Part shown: piece by piece, positions 35,482-45,354 of the stretch
How positions within the stretch are numbered: position 1 is the first letter of the stretch
Layout: the number at the start of each line of letters is the position of its first letter
Assembly: GCA_028293725.1 (NCBI GenBank)
Contig: JAQGOE010000032.1
Location: 1 to 64,000 of the forward strand
Source: Gammaproteobacteria bacterium
Lineage (GTDB): Bacteria > Pseudomonadota > Gammaproteobacteria > Steroidobacterales > Steroidobacteraceae
DNA: 64,000 nt
Direction of reading: 5' to 3'
Translations under genes and position numbers: made by a program
The notes under the pieces: generated by a model
Databases searched by the model: none
What the model was told of the DNA's origin: nothing
What the model saw: the letters and a program-made list of their open reading frames with translations, nothing else

Positions 35482-37911
35482 TCAGCCCCGGAGCCGGTTA
35501 CCCGCAGGATCGTACGGCGGCGCCGGCAGCACTCGAGCACCCCACCGAGAACCCAGGAACTCAACCTCGAGGCCCTCCGCCTGCGCATCCACCTCAACGG
35601 GAAGATAGGCAAGACCCACTGAGTAGCCGACCGTATGTCCGAAGGCCGCGGACGTCAGCCGAGCTATGGATCGTCCACCTTGCATGATGGGCTCTCCTCC
35701 GATCGGATCCGCTCCGCTGGATTCGATGGCCAACATCCGAAGACTCCTCGACGGTCCGGCGACGAGTTGCGCGAGCGCAGCCTCGCGGCCAATGAATATA
35801 GGTTTTTCCGTACGAACCAAATGCTGCAGGCCCGCCTCCACCGGCGTGTAGTCCTGCGTGTACTCGCGCCCCCACCCGCCGTATCCCTTCTCAATGCGCA
35901 GCGAGGACAGCGCCCGCAACCCAAAATGCCGCAATCCGAGGGTCCCACCCGCTCTAATGAGAGCATCGTGCACGTGCCGCTGGTACTCCGGGCTCATGTA
36001 GAGCTCATATCCGAGTTCGCCGGTAATCGACACTCGGATCGCCATTACGGGCGCCAGACCAACAGTCAGCTCCCGTAGGCTGAGAAACGGGAACCCGGCG
36101 TTGGATACATCGCCGATGCAGACGCGACCGAGTACCTCACGAGCGAGCGGCCCCGTCAGGGAAAACCCGCACAGCGAATTGCTCCTCGAGGAGATGTGCA
36201 CGCGATCAGATCCCGCGTGGCTCGTCAGCCAACGCAGATATAACGGCTCCGCAGAGGGTGTACCCATCATCAGAAAGCGGTCCGCCCCGAGCCTGGCAAG
36301 GGTGACATCTCCCAAAAGACGCCCGCGAGCCGTCAGCATGGGTGACAGTGCGAGGTGCCCAACCTCTGGCACGCGGTTGGCAACGATGCGGTCGAGCCAG
36401 TCAGCCGCATCCGGGCCGCTGACGTCGATTTTGCAATAGCAAGAGGTCTCCCAGAGACCTACTGCTTCACGCACTGCGCGGCATTCCTCGCCCACCGGGC
36501 CGAAGGCATTGGAGCGTCGAAACGTGGGCACTTCCAGAGTGTCCGCGCGATCTTTGGCAAACCAAAGGGGTACCTCCCAGCCGGCTGCGGCGCCGAAGAC
36601 TGCGGCATCCGCGACCAACCGGTCGTACACCGGCGTGGTGCGCAACGGCCGCGCGGCAACGAGCTCTTCGTTCGGATAGGGAAGTATGAAACGACGTTGA
36701 TAGTTCTCGCGGGTCTTCTCGAGAACATAGGCTTGGTTGGCAAACTCCCCGAAGCGCGCAACGTCCATCGCAAATACGTCCATGCCCGGTTCACCATCGA
36801 CAATCCAGCGCGCCACGGCAAGTCCAACACCTCCCCCTTGCGAAAAGCCAGCCATGACCCCGGCGGCTACGAAGGCAGTCGGTTGTGAGGACAGCGGACC
36901 AATGATCGGATTGCCGTCCGGTGTAAACACCATGCCACCATTGACCGTTCGCTTGATCCCCGCGCGACCCAAAGCGGGCATCCGCTCCATCACGACGCCC
37001 AAGGGTTCGGCTATTCGTTCGAGGTCCGAGGGGAGAAGCTCGACGCCGAAGTCGTGCGGCGTTCCGTTCACAGCCCAGTGGCGACAATCCTGCTCGTACG
37101 TTCCGAGTATCAGTCCGTGTCGTTCCTGACGCATGTAGGCGGCGCTATCGAAATCCACTGCCGCCGGGATCTCGCGACCCAGTGCGGCGAGCTCCGGAAT
37201 ATCATTCGTGAGGATGTACTGATGCTCCATGGGCACAATCGGCAAATCGACCCCCATAAGACGGCCAACTTCCCGCGCCCACAAGCCCGCCGCATTGACC
37301 ACATACTCAGCCTGTATGATCCCTTTCGGCGTGTGAACCTCCCATTCGCCCCCCGGTACCTTCCGAAGTTGAGTGACAGGCGTCTGTTTGTAAATCTCTG
37401 CTCCGCCATTTCGGGCCGCCTGCGCGTAGGCATGAGTCACGCCACTGGGATCCACGTGGCCGTCGTGAGGATCGAACATGGCTGCCCGATAGTCCGATGT
37501 TTCGATCAGCGGATTGAGCCTTCGGGCTTCCGCGAGGTCGATGAAGTCGAGCGCCAGGTCGAGATATCGGGCCTTGGTACGCTCCGCCTGAAAGAATTCG
37601 ACTTCCTTGTCACTGACGGCGAGATACAGGCAACCTGTCTGGTGGATTCCGCAGGAAACGCCGGACTCGCGCTCAATTTCCCGATAGAGCTTGATCGTGT
37701 AATCCTGAAGCGCCGCGACGTTGGAGTCCCCGTTTAAGGTGTGCATACCTCCGGCCGCATGCCACGTCGAGCCAGCCGTCAGCTCCGACCGCTCTACCAG
37801 CACGACGTCCTTCCAGCCGAGCTTGGTCAGATGGTACAGAACGCTGCAACCAACAACACCGCCACCGATCACAACCACTCGTGTGTGAGACTTCATGCCA
37901 CGCTCGTCCAC
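35482..37911 (-). CDS. FAD-dependent dimethylglycine/sarcosine dehydrogenase-like protein with GcvT domain
   Basis: 809 residues (or 804 from the ATG at 37896). RVVVIGGGVVGCSVLYHLTKLG binds FAD; ELTAGSTWHAAGGMHTLNGD contains the His to which FAD is covalently bound in relatives. The DAO domain ends near 385 (GIKRTVNGGMVFTPDGNPIIGP), followed by the FAO_M bridge and a tetrahydrofolate-binding GcvT half (FSLTGPLAREVL, GELGYELYMSPE, IEKGYGGWGREY). The family demethylates dimethylglycine, sarcosine or related N-methyl compounds, passing the one-carbon unit to folate. Downstream of the MFS gene by 75 bp. Confidence 0.9.
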   Translation of the reverse strand: MDERGMKSHTRVVVIGGGVVGCSVLYHLTKLGWKDVVLVERSELTAGSTWHAAGGMHTLNGDSNVAALQDYTIKLYREIERESGVSCGIHQTGCLYLAVSDKEVEFFQAERTKARYLDLALDFIDLAEARRLNPLIETSDYRAAMFDPHDGHVDPSGVTHAYAQAARNGGAEIYKQTPVTQLRKVPGGEWEVHTPKGIIQAEYVVNAAGLWAREVGRLMGVDLPIVPMEHQYILTNDIPELAALGREIPAAVDFDSAAYMRQERHGLILGTYEQDCRHWAVNGTPHDFGVELLPSDLERIAEPLGVVMERMPALGRAGIKRTVNGGMVFTPDGNPIIGPLSSQPTAFVAAGVMAGFSQGGGVGLAVARWIVDGEPGMDVFAMDVARFGEFANQAYVLEKTRENYQRRFILPYPNEELVAARPLRTTPVYDRLVADAAVFGAAAGWEVPLWFAKDRADTLEVPTFRRSNAFGPVGEECRAVREAVGLWETSCYCKIDVSGPDAADWLDRIVANRVPEVGHLALSPMLTARGRLLGDVTLARLGADRFLMMGTPSAEPLYLRWLTSHAGSDRVHISSRSNSLCGFSLTGPLAREVLGRVCIGDVSNAGFPFLSLRELTVGLAPVMAIRVSITGELGYELYMSPEYQRHVHDALIRAGGTLGLRHFGLRALSSLRIEKGYGGWGREYTQDYTPVEAGLQHLVRTEKPIFIGREAALAQLVAGPSRSLRMLAIESSGADPIGGEPIMQGGRSIARLTSAAFGHTVGYSVGLAYLPVEVDAQAEGLEVEFLGSRWGARVLPAPPYDPAGNRLRG

Positions 37912-37986
37912 AGGAATCCTGCGAAAGTGTGGCGTTGTGAAGGATCGAGCGCTTAGGAATTGCGACCTGACACCGAGTCTAACGAG

Positions 37987-39186
37987 TCAGGGTGCCAGAA
38001 GAGTCACGGGTGAGGTTTGAACCGACCCGGTGTTGCGGAGTTTGAGCGCCCGGAACAGACTCGGACATCCCAACGCCAGTCCCAAAGCACAACCGCAGAA
38101 ACCGAGGACACCCGTGGACGAATACGCTGCATGCTCGGCAAGGATTCCGCCGACACCGGCTCCCACGCCGTACCCTAACCGTTCCAGACCCCCGCCCAGA
38201 GTCCCCGCCCGGCCGGCCGGATCCAGCACAGCTGCAGTTCCGAGCAGGTAAGAATACAGAAACATGTAAAACACCCAGTACACGAACACGCCCGCGGCGA
38301 ATACCACGAGATTGGCTGCGAACCCCAGCAGCAGGCATGACAAGCCGCTCCCGCACAGGCCGAAACCCAAGGCCCAAGGGCGATTGACTCGCCGACCCAG
38401 GACCGCGGCAACGGCGGTGCCGATCAGTCCGACGAACACGCCTGCCGACAGAACCAGCGCAATCTGCGCCGGCGGCAGGTTGATGCTCTTGCCGATGCGC
38501 TCCGAAAACGCATACAGCGCACCCGTGCCGGTTGAGAACGCCGCCCAGGCAAATAGAAGACCCGGAACCCCCGGGACACGCCAGACCGCGAGCCGCGTCT
38601 CCTCACCGCGCCTGCCTGAGGTGAACCCCACGAAAAAAGGCGAGGAGACGACGGCCAATGACGCGAGTGCTGCAAATATGCCGAGTGCGCCCAAACGTGC
38701 CCCGGCCATGGGCAGGAGAGCCATGACGCAAACGACGATGAGCAGCGCGCCACCGTTTCCGATCGCATACACCCTGTCGGGCTCGCGCGTGGCTGCTGCA
38801 CCGGAAACGGTCGCCGCGAATACGAATCCATATCCCAAGCCGGCCAGCGCGGCGAACACGAGCTGCAGAGGCAATGCATGCAGGAAGTACAGTCCCGTAT
38901 TGGCGAGCGCCCCGAGTAAACAGCTCCCAACCGCAATTGCGCGCGGCGCGACGCGATCGACCCAGGGTGATATGAAAATCATGCCTGCAGCGAGCGCGCC
39001 GACTTGAACAAATCCAAACAAGCCCGCCTCGCTCGCACTGCGGTGTGCGCCATCGACCAGCGCGCCGATCTGAAAGGGCATGGTGCTAGTGCCGACATGG
39101 GCGAGGCCGCAGCCGACGCACACGGCTACGATGTGAAGAAACTGCTGGGTGGCGCCGAACTTCGTTCCTGCTCGCATGTGGGTCAT
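37987..39186 (-). CDS. Major facilitator superfamily transporter
   Basis: About 399 residues from ATG 39186 (an upstream in-frame start at 39312 would overlap the AraC gene by 100 bp). Twelve hydrophobic segments, with a degenerate loop motif in VDRVAPRAIAVGSCLLGAL. GLGYGFVFAATVSGAAATREPDRVYAIGNG resembles transporters found beside catabolic enzymes. Import of the N-methylated substrate is inferred from position. Confidence 0.8.
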   Translation of the reverse strand: MTHMRAGTKFGATQQFLHIVAVCVGCGLAHVGTSTMPFQIGALVDGAHRSASEAGLFGFVQVGALAAGMIFISPWVDRVAPRAIAVGSCLLGALANTGLYFLHALPLQLVFAALAGLGYGFVFAATVSGAAATREPDRVYAIGNGGALLIVVCVMALLPMAGARLGALGIFAALASLAVVSSPFFVGFTSGRRGEETRLAVWRVPGVPGLLFAWAAFSTGTGALYAFSERIGKSINLPPAQIALVLSAGVFVGLIGTAVAAVLGRRVNRPWALGFGLCGSGLSCLLLGFAANLVVFAAGVFVYWVFYMFLYSYLLGTAAVLDPAGRAGTLGGGLERLGYGVGAGVGGILAEHAAYSSTGVLGFCGCALGLALGCPSLFRALKLRNTGSVQTSPVTLLAP

Positions 39187-39211
39187 GAGCGGGCGGATCA
39201 GTGGCCGGAAA

Positions 39212-40303
39212 TCAGTGCATCTCGGTTCGTGCCTTGCTGGGCAGAAATCCGAAATAATCGTGAAACGCAGCAGCAAAACTGGTCTGGTGCCTATAGCCCG
39301 CCGCATAGGCAACCTGACCTACCGACATGCGCTTGCAGCGAAGCAGCTCGAGGGCGTGGCGCATCCGGCACTCGAGCCCATAATCGAACACGGTAACACC
39401 AAAGCGAGCCTTGAAAGTGCGCTTGAGTTTGGACTCACTCATGCCGATCGCCCGGGCGACATCACTGATCCGCAGCGGCGAGCTCAGTTGGGTTGCCAGC
39501 ATGCGCCGGGCAACGTCCAACTGACGCGATTCGCTCTCCGATGTCACCGCGTGTGACGAACCGTCCGAATCCTGCGCGACGGCCAGTACCTCGCAGAGCA
39601 ACTCGAGCGCCTTCGCTTCCGCGTGCAGCAGCCGAATACCGCGGCGATAGGGGCTCTCGAGCAGGCTCTTTCCCACATGTAGCAGCGTGGGGGACAGTGC
39701 GAACTGACGGTGCCACACCGAAGTGGGTGGATGGCCGTCAATCTCCTCGAGCAGTGGCCAGCGCGCTATCCCATTGCGATGCGCAAGCTCGGCCAGAAAT
39801 TGCGGCCGACAGAACAGTGAGACACCGGTATCGCGGATCTTCGGCATCACGTGCTCGGACACCTCGACGCCTGGCGGCTGGTACATCATCAGCAGCCGCG
39901 GACCGGTGATGGCCACGGATTGCGGATGGCCCGACATCGTCATTTCCAACACCCCGGCCAGGCGCAGATGAAATTCGACTAATCCCTCACCGGGCACTGT
40001 CTCGGTACGTGCCGCGTCGTACACGCCGTCGGCCGCAACTACATACAGGTCCTCGTCCAGACGATAGAACTCCCAGGTGCCATGCCCCTCGGCGCGATCG
40101 ATCACCAAACGAGTACCCTGAAGATGTCGCTCCGGGTGCTCCGCAATCAGTTCGCCGCGATTTACGCGTCGCAAGTCGGCGAACAGATTGCTCACCGTGC
40201 CGGCGGGCCCGGTGCCCAGCACTTCTCGACGAAAGAGCCCGAGTTCCGTCTCGATGGCTCCATCGGCTGGCGGGCTGACGATTGGATTCGAGAATTGGCG
40301 CAT
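39212..40303 (-). CDS. AraC family transcriptional regulator (PchR-like)
   Basis: 363 residues. The N-terminal part is a ligand-binding region (to about 250). The C-terminal AraC domain has LRISDVARAIGMSESKLKRTFKARFG and RMSVGQVAYAAGYRHQTSFAAAFHDYFGFLPS, in the PchR-like pattern. It lies between soxG and the MFS gene, so it probably controls the demethylation locus. Confidence 0.87.
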   Translation of the reverse strand: MRQFSNPIVSPPADGAIETELGLFRREVLGTGPAGTVSNLFADLRRVNRGELIAEHPERHLQGTRLVIDRAEGHGTWEFYRLDEDLYVVAADGVYDAARTETVPGEGLVEFHLRLAGVLEMTMSGHPQSVAITGPRLLMMYQPPGVEVSEHVMPKIRDTGVSLFCRPQFLAELAHRNGIARWPLLEEIDGHPPTSVWHRQFALSPTLLHVGKSLLESPYRRGIRLLHAEAKALELLCEVLAVAQDSDGSSHAVTSESESRQLDVARRMLATQLSSPLRISDVARAIGMSESKLKRTFKARFGVTVFDYGLECRMRHALELLRCKRMSVGQVAYAAGYRHQTSFAAAFHDYFGFLPSKARTEMH

Positions 40304-40384
40304 GGACCGATAGTAACTTAGGCCATCCGTTGCGGATTGAGGGGATCGGACCGATAGCTTAGGCGATTCGGCCCGCGGACGCCC

Positions 40385-40915
40385 TCACTGAACGAGGGAT
40401 TGCTTTGAGGGGGACTGAGCCTCGTATTGCGCGAGGAGCCAGGCTTCCAAATGGTCCACGACGCTCCGGTCCACGTGGAGCTCGAATGCATCGGTGCCGA
40501 CGCAGTGCACAACAACCTCGATCTGCCCCAGACGGGTGCGCGCATACTGTCCGGGCCGGGCGGTCGCTGCCATCCACGGCGCTCCGATGTCGCTCGCGAG
40601 CACGGTCCGCGCAGCGGCGCCCTCCACTCTAAGTGAGGCAAAAGCGGCCGAAAGATCCGTGACGCGTACCAATATCCGGCCCAGATCACGGCTCATCTGG
40701 CGGCGCACATCATCCACAGAGTAGTCGATCAGCAGCCATTCGGTCGGGCCGATTACATAGGCACGCGGGCCGCAGATGGAGCTGAGAGCGGGATCCGGAT
40801 CGCCCAGGACACGGGCGGCCAGCGGCGATGCCTCTCGAATATCCCCGCCATGGATCTGCAACAGTGAGGTGTTTCGCGGTGAGAGCCGTGCAATCAGCAG
40901 TTCGGATTCATTCAT
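40385..40915 (-). CDS. soxG: Sarcosine oxidase gamma subunit
   Basis: 176 residues, starting MNESELLIARLSPRN 10 bp after the soxA stop. AYVIGPTEWLLIDY, VTDLSAAFASLRVEGAAARTVLA and FELHVDRSVVDHLEAWLLAQY match the SoxG fold (GcvT-like, small). It is a structural subunit of the heterotetrameric oxidase. Confidence 0.85.
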   Translation of the reverse strand: MNESELLIARLSPRNTSLLQIHGGDIREASPLAARVLGDPDPALSSICGPRAYVIGPTEWLLIDYSVDDVRRQMSRDLGRILVRVTDLSAAFASLRVEGAAARTVLASDIGAPWMAATARPGQYARTRLGQIEVVVHCVGTDAFELHVDRSVVDHLEAWLLAQYEAQSPSKQSLVQ

Positions 40916-40925
40916 TAATCAGCTC

Positions 40926-43814
40926 CTATCCCTGCAACCGAAGATTTTCAGGGTCATAGAACGTAGGGTTGACCACGCGAACTGGCGTGGTGACGCCCTG
41001 ATCGTATGCAAACAGTTCCTCGCCCATACGTTGTCTGCCCCGTTCCAACCTCGCCAGCGCGACCGAACGTTCGAGCGTCGGACTGAAGCACGCGGACGTC
41101 ACATAACCTTCACTGCGCCGTATAGACGGATGAATCAGATGCGCGCCGTTGATCAGACGGGCCTGCGGATCGACAGTCGCGAGTCCGACCAGATGCAATC
41201 GATCCGGGCGCTGATACTCGGGCAGCACCAGGGCGCGGCGTCCCACGAAATCGCCCGGCTTGCGTTGGATGACGGAGTCCCAACCCAGGTCGAGCGGTGT
41301 CGTCGTCGCGTCGGTGTCGGCACCGATATGTAAATAGCCTTTTTCGGTGCGCAACACGTTGAGTGCGTCAACGCCCTGGGCCGTGACTCCCTCGATCGAA
41401 CCGGCCTCCCGCAAGGCCTGCCATAACACGGCAGTTTCGTTCGCCGGCACGTTGATTTCGTAGCTGACCTCGCCCGTGAAACTCACGCGACAGATCCGCA
41501 CGGATATATCGGCGAGCATCCCTGCTCTGAATGTCATGTGTGGGAAGGCGCCCGGCCCCAGATCGATATCCGTGACCACTCGGCTCAGGATCGAGCGGGC
41601 CTTCGGACCCGACAGCGTTACGGTACCCCATGCAGTGGTAACCGGCGTGATGAGCACTTTGAGTCGCGGCCATTCGCATTCCGCCCACTCGCGCATCCAC
41701 AAATAGACACGCTCGGCATTGCCGCTCGTTGTCGTGACCCAAAACTCCTCGGACCCGACACGCGTAATTGTTCCGTCGTCCATCACAACACCGTTATCGC
41801 GAAGCATCAACACATATCGGACACGCCCAACACTGAGGGACGTCAGATTGTTGACATACATTCGATTGAGAAATTCGAGTGCATCAGGGCCGCTGACCTC
41901 GAGCTTCCCCAACGGCGAGGCTTCGAAGAGTCCCGCAGCGCTACGAACGGCACGGATCTCGCCGTCAACGCAATCCGTGGCACGCGGCGATCGCGCGTAA
42001 TACAGCGGCCGACGCCAGCCGCCGAACTCATCAAAGCGCGCTTGCAGCGCCACATGTTCCGTGTGACAGGGCAATCGCCTTTCCGGGCGGTACCATCGAC
42101 CCACGTCAGGTCCCGCGGCAGCAGCCAACGGCAAGGGTATGTAAGGCGGACGAAATGTCGGTGGCCTCAGATCCTCCAGCGACTGGCCGCTCTGCTGCGC
42201 GAGCTGATCGAGCGAGTTGCGCAGACTCGTCTTGCCTTGATCGATGGCCATGCCCGTCGTCGTATAGCGCTTGAAGTGCTCAACGTGTGTGTATCCCTGC
42301 TCTATCGCGGCGGTTGCATCAGCGACCGTCACGTCGTGCTGAAAGTCGAGCCATTGACGATGCGGGCGCCCGGCAAAGCGCGTTGGTCCCAGTGACAGGG
42401 CCGCCGGAGGCGGCAACTCGATCGGGTGGTGACGGCCTTCAAGTGCATTTGCGCACGCCATCTCGCCAGTCAGCTTGGCGTGCGCGAGGATAACATCAGG
42501 ATCCCAAAGTCCGGCGGCGCTACCGACCGCATAGACGCCCCCCGGACCAGCATCGGGAACGTACGCATGCAAACCTCGTTCATATCGAAGTTCCCCGAGA
42601 GCCTGACTGAAAAGATGTACGCTGGGTACGCGGCCGCCCGACATGGCCACCAAGTCACAGGAAATGTCCTGGACGCTTCCAGTGGCATCCCGAACACGGA
42701 CGCCGCGGACCTCTGATCGCCCGTGCACTGAGAGTCCTCGGGGAGCTGCGATCAACGGAACCCCGAGGCCCGCGGCCGCCGCCTCGGCGGCTCGGCCAGG
42801 CGCTGGCCGCGAATCGATGATGGCCGCTACAGCGATCCCGGCCGACCGCCACTGATCCAAACAACTGTATGGCTCATCGTTGTTCGTCACGAGAATTGCG
42901 GTATCGCCTGCTCGCACGGCGTAACGGTCGAGATACTGCGTGACGGCGCCGGCAAGCATGACACCGGGTCGATCGTTGTGTTCAAACACGAGCGGTTGCT
43001 CGAACGTGCCCGTGGCGATGATCACAGACCTGGCGCGGATTCGCAGCAGACACCGCCGCGGCCCTTCCGGCCCCCACCCGAGCTCCTGCAAGGCCAATAC
43101 AACCTTTTCGCCGAAGACACCGACTGCGACCGTGTTTTGAAACACCCGCAGCGCCGGCTCGCCTGCCAACGCCGCTGTAACGGCGGGACTCAACCCTGCC
43201 TTACCGCCGAGATCAGCCCCGGCGTGTACGAGCGTAACATCCGCACCGCCGCGGGCCGCTTGCACGGCCGCAGTGGAGCCCGCCAACCCCCCACCACAAA
43301 CGAGGACATCGGTTTCCAGTTCTCTTTGGGAGAACGTGCCAACTGAGGCATTCGGCGAGCGGATGCGTCCAATGCCCGCAGCGCGCCGGATGAGAGGCTC
43401 ATAGACACGCCAGTTCGGCCATATGAAAGTCTTGTGGTAGAAGCTCGCCGCCCAGAGTCTGGGGAGCAAGTCGAACAGCTCCCCGATGTCCCACCGGCGA
43501 CTGGGCCACGCATTCTGGCTGAAGACTTCGAGATCGGGCCGCAGCGGCATGAGTGTCGCCCGAACATTCGGTTCCTCATAGCGACCGATACGCACGTGAA
43601 CGAGTGCATTGGGTTCCTCGAGTCCACTCGATAGCACTCCGCGCGGACGGTGTAGTCTGAAACTCCGCCCTACCAGACGAACACCCGCCGCGAGCAGCGC
43701 CGCGGCGACTGAATCGCCTGCGAACCCTTCCAACACTTCGCCATCGAATCGAAATGAGATTCGCCGGTTGCGGTCGATGCGACCGCCCGCCGGGAGTCGT
43801 CGCGTGACGGTCAT
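40926..43814 (-). CDS. soxA: Sarcosine oxidase alpha subunit
   Basis: 962 residues. Residues 15-105 form the Fer2_4-like N-terminal domain (RRISFRFDGEVLEGFAGDSVAAAL). VLVCGGGLAGSTAAVQAARGG, in part, is the NAD-binding site, with SVIIATGTFEQPLVF as the second dinucleotide motif. The C-terminal 380 residues form the folate-binding GcvT domain (LEVSGPDALEFLNRMYVNNL, GEVSYEINVP, RTEKGYLHIG). Together with SoxB, D and G it oxidises sarcosine to glycine, giving methylene-tetrahydrofolate and hydrogen peroxide. Start overlaps the soxD stop (ATGA). Confidence 0.94.
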   Translation of the reverse strand: MTVTRRLPAGGRIDRNRRISFRFDGEVLEGFAGDSVAAALLAAGVRLVGRSFRLHRPRGVLSSGLEEPNALVHVRIGRYEEPNVRATLMPLRPDLEVFSQNAWPSRRWDIGELFDLLPRLWAASFYHKTFIWPNWRVYEPLIRRAAGIGRIRSPNASVGTFSQRELETDVLVCGGGLAGSTAAVQAARGGADVTLVHAGADLGGKAGLSPAVTAALAGEPALRVFQNTVAVGVFGEKVVLALQELGWGPEGPRRCLLRIRARSVIIATGTFEQPLVFEHNDRPGVMLAGAVTQYLDRYAVRAGDTAILVTNNDEPYSCLDQWRSAGIAVAAIIDSRPAPGRAAEAAAAGLGVPLIAAPRGLSVHGRSEVRGVRVRDATGSVQDISCDLVAMSGGRVPSVHLFSQALGELRYERGLHAYVPDAGPGGVYAVGSAAGLWDPDVILAHAKLTGEMACANALEGRHHPIELPPPAALSLGPTRFAGRPHRQWLDFQHDVTVADATAAIEQGYTHVEHFKRYTTTGMAIDQGKTSLRNSLDQLAQQSGQSLEDLRPPTFRPPYIPLPLAAAAGPDVGRWYRPERRLPCHTEHVALQARFDEFGGWRRPLYYARSPRATDCVDGEIRAVRSAAGLFEASPLGKLEVSGPDALEFLNRMYVNNLTSLSVGRVRYVLMLRDNGVVMDDGTITRVGSEEFWVTTTSGNAERVYLWMREWAECEWPRLKVLITPVTTAWGTVTLSGPKARSILSRVVTDIDLGPGAFPHMTFRAGMLADISVRICRVSFTGEVSYEINVPANETAVLWQALREAGSIEGVTAQGVDALNVLRTEKGYLHIGADTDATTTPLDLGWDSVIQRKPGDFVGRRALVLPEYQRPDRLHLVGLATVDPQARLINGAHLIHPSIRRSEGYVTSACFSPTLERSVALARLERGRQRMGEELFAYDQGVTTPVRVVNPTFYDPENLRLQG

Positions 43815-44080
43815 CCCGCAACTCCTGCATCCGGAGCACCGTCACGCACGGCAAGAATCACGTTGGTGCGGGTATCGCGACGGACCTCGAGCCAGCGACG
43901 GCAGCCGCTCACGTGCAACCACAGTTCGGTGTGCTCACCGACCGGATTACGGCGCCAATACAAGTAGCGTACCCAGTCGGCCCGTTCTGTCCCACTGGGG
44001 CGGATGACTCCGGCGGGTCCGCCGTAACGGAACTCGGTCTCGTCTCGCAGCCCGCAGTGGGGACAGTTGAGTCGCAACAT
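43811..44080 (-). CDS. soxD: Sarcosine oxidase delta subunit
   Basis: 89 residues. MLRLNCPHCGLRDETEFRYGG carries the CxxC half of the zinc site; His and Cys further on (ELWLHVSGCRRWLEVRRDT) complete it. This is the usual SoxD size and layout, 6 bp after soxB. Confidence 0.92.
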   Translation of the reverse strand: MLRLNCPHCGLRDETEFRYGGPAGVIRPSGTERADWVRYLYWRRNPVGEHTELWLHVSGCRRWLEVRRDTRTNVILAVRDGAPDAGVAG

Positions 44081-44086
44081 GAGCAG

Positions 44087-45337
44087 TCAGTGGGCGACGC
44101 CAGCCGCGGCAGCTTCGTCGATGAGATGACCGCCTTCGAAGCGAGCGGCACTGAACGGCACGACGAGCTCCGGTTCATGACCAGTCGCAATTGTCGCCGC
44201 CAGGGCCTCGCCTCCAGCCGGAATCGCCTTGAAGCCCCCGGTCCCCCAGCCGGCGTTGACACTCAGCCCCCCGACGGGCAGTCGACCGATAATGGGACTG
44301 GTATCCGGTGTGATATCGACGACGCCTGCCCACGTGCGCAAGATCTTTAATTGCTTCAAAGCGGGAACCAGCTCGGTCGCCGCGGCGGCATTGGCCTGCA
44401 GAGTCGGCAGACTGCCGCGCTGAACATACGAGTCGTAACCGTCCGTTGCGCCGCCGATGACGATTTCACCATGGTCTGACTGGCTCAGATACACGTGTAC
44501 CGTGGGAGAGTTGATCAACGTCCTCAACAAAGGCTTGACCGGCTCGGTAACCATGGCCTGCAGCGTGCTGCACACAATGGGCAGCTCCAACCCGAGAGGC
44601 GCGAGCAGCCTGTTTGTCTGGCCGGCCGCGGTGATAGCAACCTGGCTCGCCTCGATGAGTCCCCGATTCGTGCCAACGCCGCGAACCCGGCCATTGAGCA
44701 CCTCAATGGAGTCGACCGCACATTGCTGGATGATGTCCACACCGAGCGCCGAGGCGGCTCGCGCGTAGCCCCAGACGACGGCATCGTGCCGCACGATGCC
44801 GCCGCGCCGCTGGATGAACCCGCCGACAATCGGAAACCGACCCGCGCGGTTGAGCTGCGGCTCCACCTCGAATAGCTCGGCGAGCGAGAGGAGCTCTGAA
44901 TCGACGCCGTTCAGCTGAATGGCATTGCACCAGCGTCGCATGGAGTCGAGCTCGTGATCGGAATGGGCCAGTGTCACGACGCCTCGCTGGCTCAGCATGA
45001 TGTTGATGTTGAGCTCGCTCCCGAGCGACTCATACAGCTGCAGTGATCGTTCGTAGAAGCGGGCGCTCTGGGGGTGGTAGTAATTCGAGCGGACGGCTTG
45101 CGTGTTGCGTCCCGAATTGCCGCCGCCCAACCAGCCCCGTTCGAGGACGGCGATGCTGCTCAAGCCATGTTGTCGAGCGAGATAGTAGGCAGTCGCAAGA
45201 CCATGACCACCGCCGCCGACGATTACGATGTCATAGCGCTTCTTCGGCTCTGCTGCTCGCCATGTTCGAGGCCATGACCCTGCGCCGAGATAACCGTGGC
45301 GCAGGAGCTGCCAGAGCGAATAGCGCGAGCTCGTCAT
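44087..45337 (-). CDS. soxB: Sarcosine oxidase beta subunit
   Basis: 416 residues. YDIVIVGGGGHGLATAYYLA binds FAD. GGIVRHDAVVWGYARAA contains the His that binds FMN covalently in known SoxB proteins. INAGWGTGGFKAIPAGGEALA is the C-terminal FAD motif. Forms the sarcosine-oxidising site. Starts 17 bp after the Rieske oxygenase gene. Confidence 0.95.
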   Translation of the reverse strand: MTSSRYSLWQLLRHGYLGAGSWPRTWRAAEPKKRYDIVIVGGGGHGLATAYYLARQHGLSSIAVLERGWLGGGNSGRNTQAVRSNYYHPQSARFYERSLQLYESLGSELNINIMLSQRGVVTLAHSDHELDSMRRWCNAIQLNGVDSELLSLAELFEVEPQLNRAGRFPIVGGFIQRRGGIVRHDAVVWGYARAASALGVDIIQQCAVDSIEVLNGRVRGVGTNRGLIEASQVAITAAGQTNRLLAPLGLELPIVCSTLQAMVTEPVKPLLRTLINSPTVHVYLSQSDHGEIVIGGATDGYDSYVQRGSLPTLQANAAAATELVPALKQLKILRTWAGVVDITPDTSPIIGRLPVGGLSVNAGWGTGGFKAIPAGGEALAATIATGHEPELVVPFSAARFEGGHLIDEAAAAGVAH

Positions 45338-45354
45338 CTAACCACCTGCGTAAC